Below, piece after piece: positions 1 through 9,091 of a DNA stretch of 64,000 nt. Each line of letters opens with the position of its first letter. The stretch's first letter is position 1. The notes beneath the pieces were generated by a model. The model was not told where the DNA came from, ran no database searches, and saw nothing but the letters and a program-made list of their open reading frames with translations. A program made the translations under genes and the position numbers. This DNA comes from Vicinamibacteria bacterium (GTDB lineage Bacteria; Acidobacteriota; Vicinamibacteria; Vicinamibacterales; UBA8438): the NCBI GenBank assembly GCA_022820825.1, contig JAJEEU010000062.1, forward strand, positions 60,825-124,824, written 5' to 3'.

Positions 1-280
1 CGGCAGCCACCAGGCAAGGCAGGGCCACCCAGACGCCGCGGCGCGCGCCTTTCGGCCTGGCAAGCAGATACCCGAGCGCCAGGGCCGACACGCCGGCGGC
101 CGCGACCGCGGCGTACGCGCCCCAGCGCAGCACCCCCAGCAGCGCGGTCCGTAGCGGCAGGACGCCGAGCCGGTAGCCCAGCGGCGCCGCAAGCAGCACC
201 AGCGCCGCCACCACGACGGCGGCGACAGCAAGCTTCACCACCCACGGGATGGATGCGCTGCGTCCCTGCCGGCGAGTCAT
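1..280 (-). CDS. DUF1499-like membrane protein, C-terminus outside window
   Basis: The reading frame opens at an ATG at 280 and runs off the left edge, giving 93 N-terminal residues. After a short basic N-terminus there are two hydrophobic helices, at roughly residues 14-34 and 54-76. They are joined by the segment APLGYRLGVLPLRTALLGVLRWG, typical of the membrane part in front of DUF1499 domains. The DUF1499 domain itself would lie outside the window, so the family call rests on the membrane segment alone. The start codon overlaps the stop of the upstream gene (ATGA), so translation is probably coupled to the 112-residue membrane protein at 277-615. Function unknown. Confidence 0.6.
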   Translation of the reverse strand, partial: MTRRQGRSASIPWVVKLAVAAVVVAALVLLAAPLGYRLGVLPLRTALLGVLRWGAYAAVAAAGVSALALGYLLARPKGARRGVWVALPCLVAA

Positions 281-615
281 GTGCCTGTAACCCCCCTGAT
301 CCGATGCGTCGCCCGCACCACCAGGATCGAGGCGACGCTGGCGTAGAGCGACGTGGTCACGCCCTCGATGATCGCGTTGAGGGTCGTGCCGACGGCCGGT
401 AGAAACGCCAGCACATCCGAGTTGGCGGCGGCGCCGGCGGCAACGACGAACACGAGGTAGTTCGTGGCGTCCTCGGCATCGACCGCCAGCGCCCCGTACA
501 GCAACCCGAGCACGACGAGCAGCGGCGACAGGCTGCTGCGCACGTCCGGCAACGGCACGACGGCGATCAGGATCGCCACCAGGAACGTGAGACCAACGAT
601 AGCTCGGACTGCCAT
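277..615 (-). CDS. small four-helix membrane protein, paralogue of 6182-6508
   Basis: This 112-residue protein is almost entirely hydrophobic, with about three to four transmembrane helices and a conserved central stretch GALAVDAEDATNYLVFV. The start at 615 is chosen because AGGAGG lies just upstream, and because the paralogue at 6182-6508 starts at the same residue (M.VRAIVGLT against M.SRAIVGLT). Its stop codon overlaps the ATG of the DUF1499-like gene. No family with known function is recognised. It may be a structural or stress-related inner membrane protein, but that is a guess. It lies divergent to the M1 peptidase. Confidence 0.75.
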   Translation of the reverse strand: MAVRAIVGLTFLVAILIAVVPLPDVRSSLSPLLVVLGLLYGALAVDAEDATNYLVFVVAAGAAANSDVLAFLPAVGTTLNAIIEGVTTSLYASVASILVVRATHRIRGVTGT

Positions 616-695
616 GCTCTCCTCCTTGTGATCCAGTGCCACGTGGGCACCGTCACAGCATATGATCTCCGAGCTATCCATTCGGAGCCGCGTGC

Positions 696-3320
696 ATGCC
701 GCCCCCTGAACCCCCTCAGCGACACGCGCTGCGCGGGGCCGCATTGGCCGCGCTGGCGGCGATGCCGCTGGCGGCCGGCCAGGATGGCCGCGACGCGGGC
801 AAACCCGAGCCGCCAGCCGCCTACCAGGCGCTCGTGGACGCCGCGCTCGAGCCCGCCGGCCGCATCGACGGCGGCGTGCTGCGCATCGACCGCTTCGAGT
901 TCGAGCTGACCGGCGGCGACCTGTACGTGCTGCCGCACGGGGGCGCGGCGGGCGACGTGGCCGTCTACCTGGGCGACGGCGTCGTGCGCGCCTGGCCGCC
1001 GGACGGGGTGGAGCACCAGCAGGTGGAGAAGTTCCTCGACGAGGACCTGCTGGAAGAGCAGTTCGACCGCTTCGTGTTCTGGCTGACCGGTGACGCGAGC
1101 GGGCGCCTGCGGGCGCTGGCCGGCGGTCCGGCCGGACGCCGCGCGGGGCGGGCCGACGACCTGCTCGACGACCGTCGCGAGGCGCTGCTGGAGCACCAGT
1201 TCTACAACCCCGACAGCCGGCTGCTGCTCGACATCCTGGCGCCCGAAGCCGCGGCGGCGGCCCCGCGCCGGCCGGCGTATTTCCACGCACAGGTCGACGG
1301 GGACGACAAGGGCTGGTTCACGATAGAGATCGAGCCGCGGGCGCGGGAGGAAGTGGCGGTCTTCCGCTACGACCACCGGCGCAACGTGCGCAATGTCTGG
1401 ATGGGGTTCCACGCGCTCGAGGAGTTCGACCGCGGCGCGGCCGAGCGTGCGTTCGGCGGCTTTCCCCGCGACCCCGAGACGGACGGACCCGCGCCCGGCC
1501 GCCGCGACGACGAGGACGACGACGACTGGACCGCGCGCGACCTCGGCCTGGCGCCCCGCACGCTGTTCCCCGCGGACGAGGGGTGGGCGCCGCGGCTTGC
1601 GGTCGCGCGCACCGACGTCGACCTGGCGCTGGAGGGCAACGGCGACGCCGCCGGCACCGCCGCGCTGCTCATCGAGCCGCTGGAGCCGCTGGCCGCGCTG
1701 CGGCTGCAGATCTCGCGCCTCCTGGAGGTTACGGGCGTGCACTGGCAGGCTGGCTGGCCGGAGAACGCGGACGACGTGCGTGCCGTGGCCCTCATCGGCG
1801 GCCCGGAACAGGCCGGCGGCGGAGACGCCGCGGCCGATCCGTCGGAGCCGGCCGCCCCCGCCGGCGATCCGATCCCTTACGTGCAGGAAACGCACGGGCG
1901 GCTCATGGGCGACGACCTGCACGAGGAGTGGGTGACGGTCGCCCTGCCCCGCACCGTGGCCGCGGGCGAGCGGTTCGTACTCGAAGTCGCCTACGAAGGC
2001 CCGCTCGTCGAACGTCTGCGCACCGCCCGCGGATACTTCCTGAAGGACACGCTGTACTGGGCGCCGGCGCACCCCGACAACCGGCGCTGGCGGCAGCGCT
2101 TCAGCTTCCGTTCCCCGGAGCGGCTGCAGGTCGCCAGCGGCATGGAGCTGCTCGACGAGCGCGTGGTCGACGGCACGCGGATATCCGAATGGGTCTCGGA
2201 TACGCCGGTGCGCGGCATGTCGTTCAGCATCGGCCGCTTCGAGGTCACCGCGGCCGAGGCCGAGGGCCTGCCCCCGATCAGCGTCTACGAGAACCGCAGC
2301 CAGACCGGGTTCGCGCCCGGCGCGCTGCGCAAGACCATCGAGGATCTCGAGGGATCAATACGCGTGTTCGGGGACTACTTCGGCGCCTATCCGTATCCCT
2401 CGCTGCTGCTGACCGAAACCGTGGCCCACAACGGCCAGGCGTTTCCCGGAATGGTGCTGCTGTCGTACCAGGCGTTCGGCCAGCTCCACACCGGGGTGTC
2501 GGAGGTGTTCCGCGCCCACGAGGTGGCGCACCAGTGGTGGGGCGCCCTCGTCCACTGGGAGGACTACCGCGACCAGTGGATCTCGGAAGGGTTCTCCCAC
2601 TACTCGGCGGCGTTGTACGTGCTCGCCGGTCTGGAGGACGAGGACCAGTTCGAGGACATCCTGGACGCCTGGCGCCTCGACGTGCTCGGCGAGGTGAACG
2701 TCGGCCAGGGCCTCGGCATCCTGCACTACGGCGTGCGGCCCGCGGTGATCCGCGAGAGCGAGGGCCACGAGTCCGGCCCGGTCGTGGCCGGCTATCGGCT
2801 CAACTCCACCGAGACGCCGGTCGACTACCAGATCCTGGCGTACGAGAAGGGCGCCTTCATCCTGCACATGCTGCGGATGCTGCTGGCCGACATCGCGACC
2901 GGCGACGACACGCGGTTCCGCGCGATGATGCGGCAGTTCGTCCGCGACCACCGCGAGGCGCCGGCCAGCACGCGCTCGTTCGAGGCGGCGGTCGAGCGGG
3001 CGTTCGGCGAGCCGATGGACTGGTTCTTCGACCAGTGGGTGTACGGCGTGGACGTGCCGACCTACCGCCCGGATCTGGAGGTGTCGCCCGTCGCCGACCA
3101 GCAGCCCCCCTGGCTGCTGCACGGCACGATCCGCCAGGAGGACGTCCCCGACACGTTCCGCATGCCGGTGCCCGTCCTGCTGCGCTTCGCCGACCGCCCG
3201 CCGGAAGTGCACCGCATCCTCGTGGACGCCCCGGAGGTGGAGGTCGAGATTCCGTTGCACGCCGAGCCGACGGAGGTCGAATTCAACTACCAGCACGCCG
3301 TGCTCGCGCACGTGCGGTGA
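696..3320 (+). CDS. secreted M1-family zinc metallopeptidase
   Basis: This 874-residue protein has the gluzincin signature HEVAHQWWG (H608, E609, H612) followed after 18 residues by the third zinc ligand, E631, in WISEGFS. The spacing is exactly that of M1 aminopeptidases. A hydrophobic N-terminal segment (residues about 13-27) ending in Ala-Gly is a probable signal peptide, so the enzyme likely acts in the periplasm or on the surface. The first 450 residues, which contain an acidic low-complexity patch (DDEDDDD, about 272-278), form an extended N-terminal region not typical of classical aminopeptidase N. A GGAG lies about 8 bases before the ATG and a TATGAT box at 661-666. Substrate unknown; either peptide scavenging or degradation of dipeptides is plausible. 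Confidence 0.88.
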   Translation: MPPPEPPQRHALRGAALAALAAMPLAAGQDGRDAGKPEPPAAYQALVDAALEPAGRIDGGVLRIDRFEFELTGGDLYVLPHGGAAGDVAVYLGDGVVRAWPPDGVEHQQVEKFLDEDLLEEQFDRFVFWLTGDASGRLRALAGGPAGRRAGRADDLLDDRREALLEHQFYNPDSRLLLDILAPEAAAAAPRRPAYFHAQVDGDDKGWFTIEIEPRAREEVAVFRYDHRRNVRNVWMGFHALEEFDRGAAERAFGGFPRDPETDGPAPGRRDDEDDDDWTARDLGLAPRTLFPADEGWAPRLAVARTDVDLALEGNGDAAGTAALLIEPLEPLAALRLQISRLLEVTGVHWQAGWPENADDVRAVALIGGPEQAGGGDAAADPSEPAAPAGDPIPYVQETHGRLMGDDLHEEWVTVALPRTVAAGERFVLEVAYEGPLVERLRTARGYFLKDTLYWAPAHPDNRRWRQRFSFRSPERLQVASGMELLDERVVDGTRISEWVSDTPVRGMSFSIGRFEVTAAEAEGLPPISVYENRSQTGFAPGALRKTIEDLEGSIRVFGDYFGAYPYPSLLLTETVAHNGQAFPGMVLLSYQAFGQLHTGVSEVFRAHEVAHQWWGALVHWEDYRDQWISEGFSHYSAALYVLAGLEDEDQFEDILDAWRLDVLGEVNVGQGLGILHYGVRPAVIRESEGHESGPVVAGYRLNSTETPVDYQILAYEKGAFILHMLRMLLADIATGDDTRFRAMMRQFVRDHREAPASTRSFEAAVERAFGEPMDWFFDQWVYGVDVPTYRPDLEVSPVADQQPPWLLHGTIRQEDVPDTFRMPVPVLLRFADRPPEVHRILVDAPEVEVEIPLHAEPTEVEFNYQHAVLAHVR

Positions 3321-3340
3321 GCGGCGGCGGTCAGCCTGCC

Positions 3341-3386
3341 CGCCTGCGGCAGCAATGCATGCGTTGCCGGTCTGACGCCGCAGGCG
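3341..3386 (+). terminator. inverted repeat after the M1 peptidase gene
   Basis: Perfect 10-base arms CGCCTGCGGC (3341-3350) and GCCGCAGGCG (3377-3386) flank a 26-base loop that itself contains an imperfect palindrome around ATGCAT. It starts about 20 bases after the M1 peptidase stop. There is no T-run, so if it terminates transcription it is not a classical intrinsic terminator. Confidence 0.4.
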
Positions 3387-3402
3387 TTAGTCTCCTTCGA
3401 TC

Positions 3403-4908
3403 ATGGTCCAGCGTGTGCCGTGGCTGTTGCTGGCGGCGGGCCTGTCCGCGTGCTCGGGCGAGCCGCAACCCTCCGCGCCGCAGCCAGTTACCGTCGAATC
3501 GTACGACCTGGTCGTCGCCGGCGGGCGCGTCATCGATCCCGAGAGCGGGCTCGACGCGGTGCGGCACGTCGGGGTGCGTGACGGCGCCGTCACCACCATC
3601 TCCGAATCGCCGCTGACGGGCGTCACCACCGTCGAAGCCGCCGGCCTCGTCGTGGCGCCGGGGTTCATCGACCTCCACGCACACGGCCAGGATCCCGTCA
3701 GCAGCCGGTTCCAGGCGATGGATGGTGTGACTACCGCACTGGAACTGGAAATCGGGGCCTTTCCGGTCGACCGCTGGTACGCGCGCCGCGGCGGCGCCTC
3801 CCGCATCAACTACGGCGCGTCCGCGAGCCACCAGGGCGCGCGGCTGCGCGCGCTGGGCCGGGCAATGGTCCGTGCCAATGCCGAGGGGACGTTCTCGCTC
3901 GGCGAGAGCGGCGACGGCGCGCTGTATCGCGCAGCAGACGATGACGAGCTGGCGCGGCTCGGCGAGCTCATGGAAAGCGGCCTGCGGGAGGGCGCCATCG
4001 GCTTCGGCTTCGGCCTGGGCTATACGCCGGGAGCGAGCCACCGCGAGCTGCTGCGGATGTTCGAGGTTGCCGCAGCGCATGACGCGCCGGTGTTCGTCCA
4101 CCTGCGGTCCTCGGGCGCGTTCACGCGTGGCGGCGCGCTGGCGCCGTTCCAGGAAGTGATCGCCAACGCGGCAGCTACCGGCGTCGCTCTGCACATCGTC
4201 CACCTGAACAGCACTTCCGATCCGCTTGCGGAGGAAGCGTTGGCCATGATCCGCGGCGCCCGCGAGCGGGGCGTCGACGTTACGACGGAAGCGTATCCGT
4301 ACACGGCCAGCGCGTCGCTCATCGAGTCGCCGCTCTTCGACGGCTGGGTGGGCCGTCCGAGCCAAGCGTACGGGACGTTGCAGTGGGTCGAGACGGGCGA
4401 GCGGCTCACGCCGGAGACGTTCGAGAGCTACCGGCGACAGGGCGGGTGGGTCATCATGCACGGCCGGTCAGAGGCAATCAACGAGTGGATTGTCGGCCAG
4501 CCCGACGTCATTGCGGCCAGCGACGGGATCCCGTTCAGTGAAGGCAGGGCGCACCCACGCGGTGCGGGGACGTTCGCCCGCATCCTCGGCCACTACGTGC
4601 GCGAGCGCGGCGCGCTGAGCCTGATGGACGCCCTCCGCAAGATGACGCTGCTTCCCGCGCAGCGGATTGAGGGAATCGTCCCGGAGATGGCGCGCAAGGG
4701 CCGCGTGCAGGTCGGTAGCGACGCGGACCTGACGATCTTCGATCCGGAGCGCATCATCGACCGGGCCACCTACGACGCGCCCGACCAGTACTCGGCCGGC
4801 ATCAAGCACGTGCTGGTGGCCGGAACGTTCGTCGTCCGCGACGGCGCCCTGGTCGACGGCGTCGAACCTGGACGCCCGCTCCGCGGACGGCACTACATGG
4901 AGCGCTAG
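3403..4908 (+). CDS. N-acyl-D-amino-acid deacylase-like amidohydrolase, lipoprotein
   Basis: This 501-residue amidohydrolase begins with a lipoprotein signal (LLLAAGLSACSGEP, lipobox Cys near residue 18). It carries the metal-binding motif GFIDLHAHGQDP, then HLRSSG, a HIVHLNST segment and a C-terminal SDG..FSEGRAHPRGAGTFARIL block. This order is that of D-aminoacylases and related dihydroorotase-like enzymes, which cleave N-acyl-D-amino acids. Being lipid-anchored, it probably works outside the inner membrane on cell-wall or peptide debris. The ATG at 3403 has no clear ribosome-binding site. Substrate specificity cannot be told from sequence. Confidence 0.85.
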   Translation: MVQRVPWLLLAAGLSACSGEPQPSAPQPVTVESYDLVVAGGRVIDPESGLDAVRHVGVRDGAVTTISESPLTGVTTVEAAGLVVAPGFIDLHAHGQDPVSSRFQAMDGVTTALELEIGAFPVDRWYARRGGASRINYGASASHQGARLRALGRAMVRANAEGTFSLGESGDGALYRAADDDELARLGELMESGLREGAIGFGFGLGYTPGASHRELLRMFEVAAAHDAPVFVHLRSSGAFTRGGALAPFQEVIANAAATGVALHIVHLNSTSDPLAEEALAMIRGARERGVDVTTEAYPYTASASLIESPLFDGWVGRPSQAYGTLQWVETGERLTPETFESYRRQGGWVIMHGRSEAINEWIVGQPDVIAASDGIPFSEGRAHPRGAGTFARILGHYVRERGALSLMDALRKMTLLPAQRIEGIVPEMARKGRVQVGSDADLTIFDPERIIDRATYDAPDQYSAGIKHVLVAGTFVVRDGALVDGVEPGRPLRGRHYMER

Positions 4909-4952
4909 CCCGGAGAGAGCGCAGGGCAGTGGATCCGCAGGATCCGTGTGGC

Positions 4953-6029
4953 TCAGGGTTCCTGGCCGCCGGATTCGGCCGCCTGGCGTTCCTGGTAACG
5001 GGCGCCCCGCAGGATGTTGAACATGCCGTAGTTGGCTTCGTGGCAGGCGAACTCGTACATCTGCTCGTTCTGCCGCCACATCGGGATCTCGCCGCCCCAC
5101 GGCTCGGTGTAGATGACCGGGTCGTCGACGGTGAAGTCGTAGAGCAGCGTATCTTCGTCCACCCGCGTGAAGCGCTCCGTCACCGTTATCTTCTCGGACA
5201 CCACATTGCCCGCCCGCCGGTCCAGCTCGTTCGCGAACACGCTCTGCTGCACGTCGTGCTGCAGGGGATGGAGGTTCGTCGTCTCGACGACGAGCGTGTC
5301 CCCTTCCCAGTGGCCCCAGGAATCACCGTGCCACGGGCGGATGTGATCGGGCAGCCGCGGTCCCTCGCCCAGGCGGATGATGCGGGCGCTGCGGTACTGC
5401 TCCGGCATGATGGCGATGTGATCCTTGTTCTGGACGATGTAGTAGTTGTTGTTGTAGCCCGCGTCGAACATCGGGGGACCGGTCCTGGGGCCGAGCGGCA
5501 CCAGGCACCGCTCGGGCAGGGGCAGCAGCTCGGGATGATCGTGCTCCCCGAAGCTCTCGCCGAACGCCTTCTGCTCGGCGCGGCGCCGCTTGCCCTCCTC
5601 GGTGAGCTCCGGCAGCCGCCCGTTGGCCGGACGCGTGATGAACGACGACCGCGGCTCGCCGTTCACGATCACCACACGGTCGCCCGAGTCTCCGTAGAAG
5701 CGGTCGTAGGCCCCCGGATTATCGGACGGCGGAGGCGCCGATCGGTTGGGATCGAGCGGCTCGAAGCTGTCGGCGAGACGGCTGAGGGCGCCCTGCTCCA
5801 ACGCGACCGCTTCCTCCACGGTGAGCGTTGGCCCCTGGCCCTCGGGGCGCTGCAGCGGCGTCACGAACGCGTTGCTCCAGCGCCCCTGAATGTCCGGATG
5901 CCCGTATTCCGTGCGCGGCACGGTCCAGTCCGGCGCCTCCGCGACCTGCGCCGCCGCAGGCGACGCGAGGCTCGACAGACCAACCGCACACCCGAGCACG
6001 ACAACCGCAACCGCATGATGCGCCGCCAT
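4953..6029 (-). CDS. secreted protein of the WTVPRT/CHEANYG family
   Basis: A 358-residue protein with a clear signal peptide (cleavage near ASPAAAQ). The start at 6029 is preceded by GGAGGTGA. The N-terminal motif DWTVPRTEYGHPDIQGRW, central WEGDTLVVETTNL and C-terminal FACHEANYGMFNILRG are shared with the gene at 34081-35088. I recognise this as a large unnamed family abundant in acidobacterial genomes, but know no function for it. The single conserved CH at the C-terminus is not a haem site (no CxxCH). It is followed on the same strand by no close gene, so it is probably monocistronic. Confidence 0.75.
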   Translation of the reverse strand: MAAHHAVAVVVLGCAVGLSSLASPAAAQVAEAPDWTVPRTEYGHPDIQGRWSNAFVTPLQRPEGQGPTLTVEEAVALEQGALSRLADSFEPLDPNRSAPPPSDNPGAYDRFYGDSGDRVVIVNGEPRSSFITRPANGRLPELTEEGKRRRAEQKAFGESFGEHDHPELLPLPERCLVPLGPRTGPPMFDAGYNNNYYIVQNKDHIAIMPEQYRSARIIRLGEGPRLPDHIRPWHGDSWGHWEGDTLVVETTNLHPLQHDVQQSVFANELDRRAGNVVSEKITVTERFTRVDEDTLLYDFTVDDPVIYTEPWGGEIPMWRQNEQMYEFACHEANYGMFNILRGARYQERQAAESGGQEP

Positions 6030-6181
6030 CTTCACCTCCACGGTAACGCACACGATAGCACGGCCGCGCGGGCGCACCACGCGCTTGACGGCGCCGAGGC
6101 TGGCACGCACGTAAACGAGCCCGGCCGGTCAACGACCGGCGGGCGACGAGGGGCTGCCGGCCGCAGTGGCCGCCGTTACCT

Positions 6182-6508
6182 TCAGCCCTTGATGCGATTC
6201 GTCGCCCTCACCGCCAGAATCGTGCCGACGCTGGCGTAGAGCGAAACGGCGAAGGCGTCGAGGATGCCGTCGAGGTACATGCCCACCGCCGGGATGATGG
6301 CCAGCACGTCCGCGTTGCCGGCGTGGGCGGCGGCGATGACGAACACGAGATAGTTCGTCGCATCCTCGGCGTCAATCGCGAGCGCCCCGTACGCCAGACC
6401 CAGCACGACCAGCAGGATCGACAACATCCCGCCCAGGGCCGGATCCGGAACGACGGCCATCACAACTGCCGCCAACAGAGTCAAACCAACGATAGCTCGG
6501 GATGCCAT
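6182..6508 (-). CDS. small four-helix membrane protein, paralogue of 277-615
   Basis: This 108-residue hydrophobic protein aligns along its whole length with the one at 277-615. Shared blocks are RAIVGLT, LLVVLGL.YGALA.DAEDATNYLVFV, SLYASV and RATHRI or RATNRI. A GGGGGAAG ribosome-binding site precedes the ATG at 6508. Unlike its paralogue it is not followed by a DUF1499-like gene. Function unknown. Two copies 6 kb apart suggest a recent local duplication of the region between them or dosage of an envelope component. Confidence 0.75.
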   Translation of the reverse strand: MASRAIVGLTLLAAVVMAVVPDPALGGMLSILLVVLGLAYGALAIDAEDATNYLVFVIAAAHAGNADVLAIIPAVGMYLDGILDAFAVSLYASVGTILAVRATNRIKG

Positions 6509-6849
6509 GTTCTTCCCCCCTCGTGATCTACCGAATTACCGGCGCCGTGGTGGTATCGACACATGCTTCCGCTTGATCGTGGTGAACGCCGTCCGCGCCG
6601 CGGGCGGTGACGGGCGTGTACTGACCGGGTGTGGCCGAGAGGCAGGGTGTGGTGTGGAGCGGGGCCGCCGGCGACGGTGCACGGTGCGCGAGAATGCGTA
6701 GCGGCGACAAGGCGCGCTCCCCTCCCGATTCGCAGTGCTGCCCGCACGACCCGCTGCCGAAACGCCGACCGCGACCGACAGGGGGCATCAGTCTCCCGCG
6801 TTCGGGGTCGCGGGTCAAGAGAAAAAGGTATGCCGCGGGATTGGCCGGC
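6509..6849. other. 341-base gap with no recognisable gene
   Basis: Both strands have open frames here, but none has a start with a plausible ribosome-binding site, a recognisable domain or a hydrophobic signal. No tRNA-like cloverleaf, repeat unit or clear terminator was seen. It separates the end of the CitE-type gene from the small membrane protein gene on the same strand. Confidence 0.6.
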
Positions 6850-7713
6850 TCAGGTCTGCTCGAGCCGTTGGGCGATACGCAACGTACGGCGCGCGGAACG
6901 CACCACCGGACGCTCGATGAGCCGGCCGTCGACCAGCAGCACGCCGCCCTGCTGGCGCTCGTACGCCGCGACGACCTTGTGCGCCCAGGCAGCCTCGGCG
7001 GCGGTCGGTGCGAACGCCTCCTGGATGACCGCTACCTGCGTGGGATGGATGGCGGCCTTGCCGGTGAACCCCAGGCGCCGCACGCGGCGCGTCTCCGCGG
7101 CCAGGGCGTCGAGCGCCGGCACGTCCATGAAGGGAGAATCAAGGGCGCTGACGCCCGCCGCGCCGGCCGCCAGCACCACGCGCGAGCGCGCGTAGAGCAG
7201 CGCCTCCCACTCCACGGCGCAACCGAGGTCGGCCGACAGGTCGATGGCGCCGAAGAAGACCGCCGACACATTGGGCGACGCCGCGGCAATCTCGGACGCA
7301 GCGAGCAGCCCGGCGGCCGTTTCGACTTGCACGATCAGCGGCAGCGCGCCGCCGCCGCGCGCGAGCGTCGTGTCCACATCCCGAATCTCGTCGGCGCCGG
7401 CGACCTTAGGCAGCATCAATGCGTCGGGGCGGGCGCCGGACTTGACCAACTCGGCCAGGTCGGTGCGCCCGAGCGCGGTCTTGGCGTCGTTGATCCGCAG
7501 GCTCACCTCCGCGGCGCTCGGGCCGCGGCCGGCGAGCAGCGCCAGCGCCTGCCCCCGCGCCGTCTCCTTGGCGTCCGGAGCCACGCCGTCCTCGAGATCG
7601 ATGCAGACCGCGTCGGCGCCGGTAGCGAGCGCCTTGGGGAAGCGGTCCGGCCGCACCGCGGGCACGAACAGCAGGCTGCGCCGGATGCGCTCTTCCGCCG
7701 CGTCAGTTGCCAT
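6850..7713 (-). CDS. CitE/HpcH-type acyl-CoA lyase
   Basis: A 287-residue member of the HpcH/HpaI aldolase superfamily, CitE branch. It has the expected VCIDLEDGVAP block, an acidic metal ligand in VQVETAAGL, DSPFMDV and a C-terminal GFTGKAAIHPTQV. Enzymes of this type cleave malyl-CoA, methylmalyl-CoA or citramalyl-CoA into a CoA ester and glyoxylate or pyruvate. The start at 7713 (MATDAAEERIRRS) is chosen because it aligns with family N-termini. It overlaps the amidohydrolase stop by 11 bases, so the gene is the last of a three-gene translationally coupled operon. The MaoC hydratase in that operon suggests a combined hydratase-lyase step on a branched C4-C5 acyl-CoA; this is inference. Confidence 0.85.
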   Translation of the reverse strand: MATDAAEERIRRSLLFVPAVRPDRFPKALATGADAVCIDLEDGVAPDAKETARGQALALLAGRGPSAAEVSLRINDAKTALGRTDLAELVKSGARPDALMLPKVAGADEIRDVDTTLARGGGALPLIVQVETAAGLLAASEIAAASPNVSAVFFGAIDLSADLGCAVEWEALLYARSRVVLAAGAAGVSALDSPFMDVPALDALAAETRRVRRLGFTGKAAIHPTQVAVIQEAFAPTAAEAAWAHKVVAAYERQQGGVLLVDGRLIERPVVRSARRTLRIAQRLEQT

Positions 7714-9091
7714 AGTGGACGGCGATCGCCTCGAGTCGCTCCTGTATTTCCGCTTCGGGAAACCAGCGGCCGCCGAGCATGACGCCCGCGCGCCGTTCCG
7801 TGCGGGCAATGTCCTCCAGCGGGTTCGCCTCGAGCAGCAGCAGGTCGGCGCGGCGGCCGACGGCGACGGTGCCGAAGTCGTTCGTGGCGCCGAAGTACTC
7901 GGCGGGCTTGCGGGTGGCTATCTCCAGCACGTCGTAGGGCGTCATGCCGAGGTCGACGTAGTAGCGCATCTCGCGGTGGGCCGAGAAACCGGGCACGCTG
8001 AACGTCTGCGGCGAGTCGGTGCCGAGCGCGATGTTGGCGCCGCCCTCGTGCAGGGCCAGCAGTATCCGGCCGCGCAGCGCCGCGAGCTGCCGATTCGCAT
8101 CCACGTCGCCCGCGGCGAGACGCTCGTCGACGCTCGCCGTCCAGCGCTCCACCGTCTCGGGCGGCATGTAGCGCACCTCCGGCCGCTCCGCCGCCACGGT
8201 GGAGGCCGGCCGCGTGGCCAGGATCCCGGTCTCCCACAGCACCATGGTCGGCACGACCCACGCACCCGACCGCACGGTGGCCTCGACCACGTCCGGGAGG
8301 AGCGACTCGTCCACGCGCGCCAGCAGCGTTCCGCGTGCGCCGAACCCGGGCCACTCGTCCGGCTGTGCGTCCTCCGGCACGAGCGCCTCGACATAGTTGT
8401 CCAGGTGGTCGATCGACAGCTGACCGGAGGCGAGCGCGCGCCGCAGGCCGACCTGGTCGGGCACGTGGCCGGCGAACGGCAGGCCGACCTCACGGGCCGT
8501 TCGCACCAGCGCGTCGTACGTGGCGGCGTCGATGCCTTCCAGCACCTTGATCAGGTCGTACCCGTCGACGGCGTACTGCCGGACCAGTTGCTCCGCCTGC
8601 TCGGGCGTCGACACGCCGCTCCAGGAACTGAGGGCGACGCTGCCCAGGTACAGCCGCGGCCCGAGCACCGCGCCGTTCCGAACCCGGTCGCGGAGATCGA
8701 ACTGCGACGGATCGCCCTGCATGCCGCGCACCGTGGTGACGCCGTTGGCAACGTACAGGAACAGCAGGTTCTGCGCGTCGCGGTCCGACATCCGGGGATT
8801 CGGCAGGTGGCCGTGCAGCTCGGCGAAACCGGGCAGGAGGTAGCGGCCCGCCGCGTCGATGACCTCGACACCGGCGGCCGGCGCAACCTCGTCCGCGCCC
8901 GCGATCGCCGCGATGCGGCCATCGGCAATCACGACCGTCTGGTTCTCGAGCACGCGCTCGACGTCCATCGGAATCACGTTCGCGTTGACGAACGCGACGT
9001 CCCCCTCGATCTCCGGCTGCGCGGACCCGCCGCATGCCGCGGCAGCCAACAGCGCCAGCGCCGGCCATGCGCGCCTGCTTGTGCTACCCAT
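7703..9091 (-). CDS. secreted metal-dependent amidohydrolase (imidazolonepropionase-like)
   Basis: This 462-residue protein begins with a lipoprotein-like signal (LALLAAAACGGS). It has the amidohydrolase elements GFAELHGHLPN (HxH), a lysine in LIKVLEG (likely bridging ligand), FAGHVPD, SIDHLDN and a catalytic Asp in ALGTDSPQTF. It resembles the broad imidazolonepropionase-like, prolidase-like group often found on the acidobacterial cell surface. It overlaps the upstream MaoC gene by 8 bases and the downstream CitE gene by 11. A surface hydrolase between two cytoplasmic CoA enzymes is odd and may mean it releases the compound that the pathway then degrades. Confidence 0.82.
   Translation of the reverse strand: MGSTSRRAWPALALLAAAACGGSAQPEIEGDVAFVNANVIPMDVERVLENQTVVIADGRIAAIAGADEVAPAAGVEVIDAAGRYLLPGFAELHGHLPNPRMSDRDAQNLLFLYVANGVTTVRGMQGDPSQFDLRDRVRNGAVLGPRLYLGSVALSSWSGVSTPEQAEQLVRQYAVDGYDLIKVLEGIDAATYDALVRTAREVGLPFAGHVPDQVGLRRALASGQLSIDHLDNYVEALVPEDAQPDEWPGFGARGTLLARVDESLLPDVVEATVRSGAWVVPTMVLWETGILATRPASTVAAERPEVRYMPPETVERWTASVDERLAAGDVDANRQLAALRGRILLALHEGGANIALGTDSPQTFSVPGFSAHREMRYYVDLGMTPYDVLEIATRKPAEYFGATNDFGTVAVGRRADLLLLEANPLEDIARTERRAGVMLGGRWFPEAEIQERLEAIAVHYGN

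Noticed and set aside
6509..6849. Possible small gene or tRNA in the 341-base gap
   Set aside because: No T-loop GTTC.A motif with pairing arms, no start with ribosome-binding site, and no domain.
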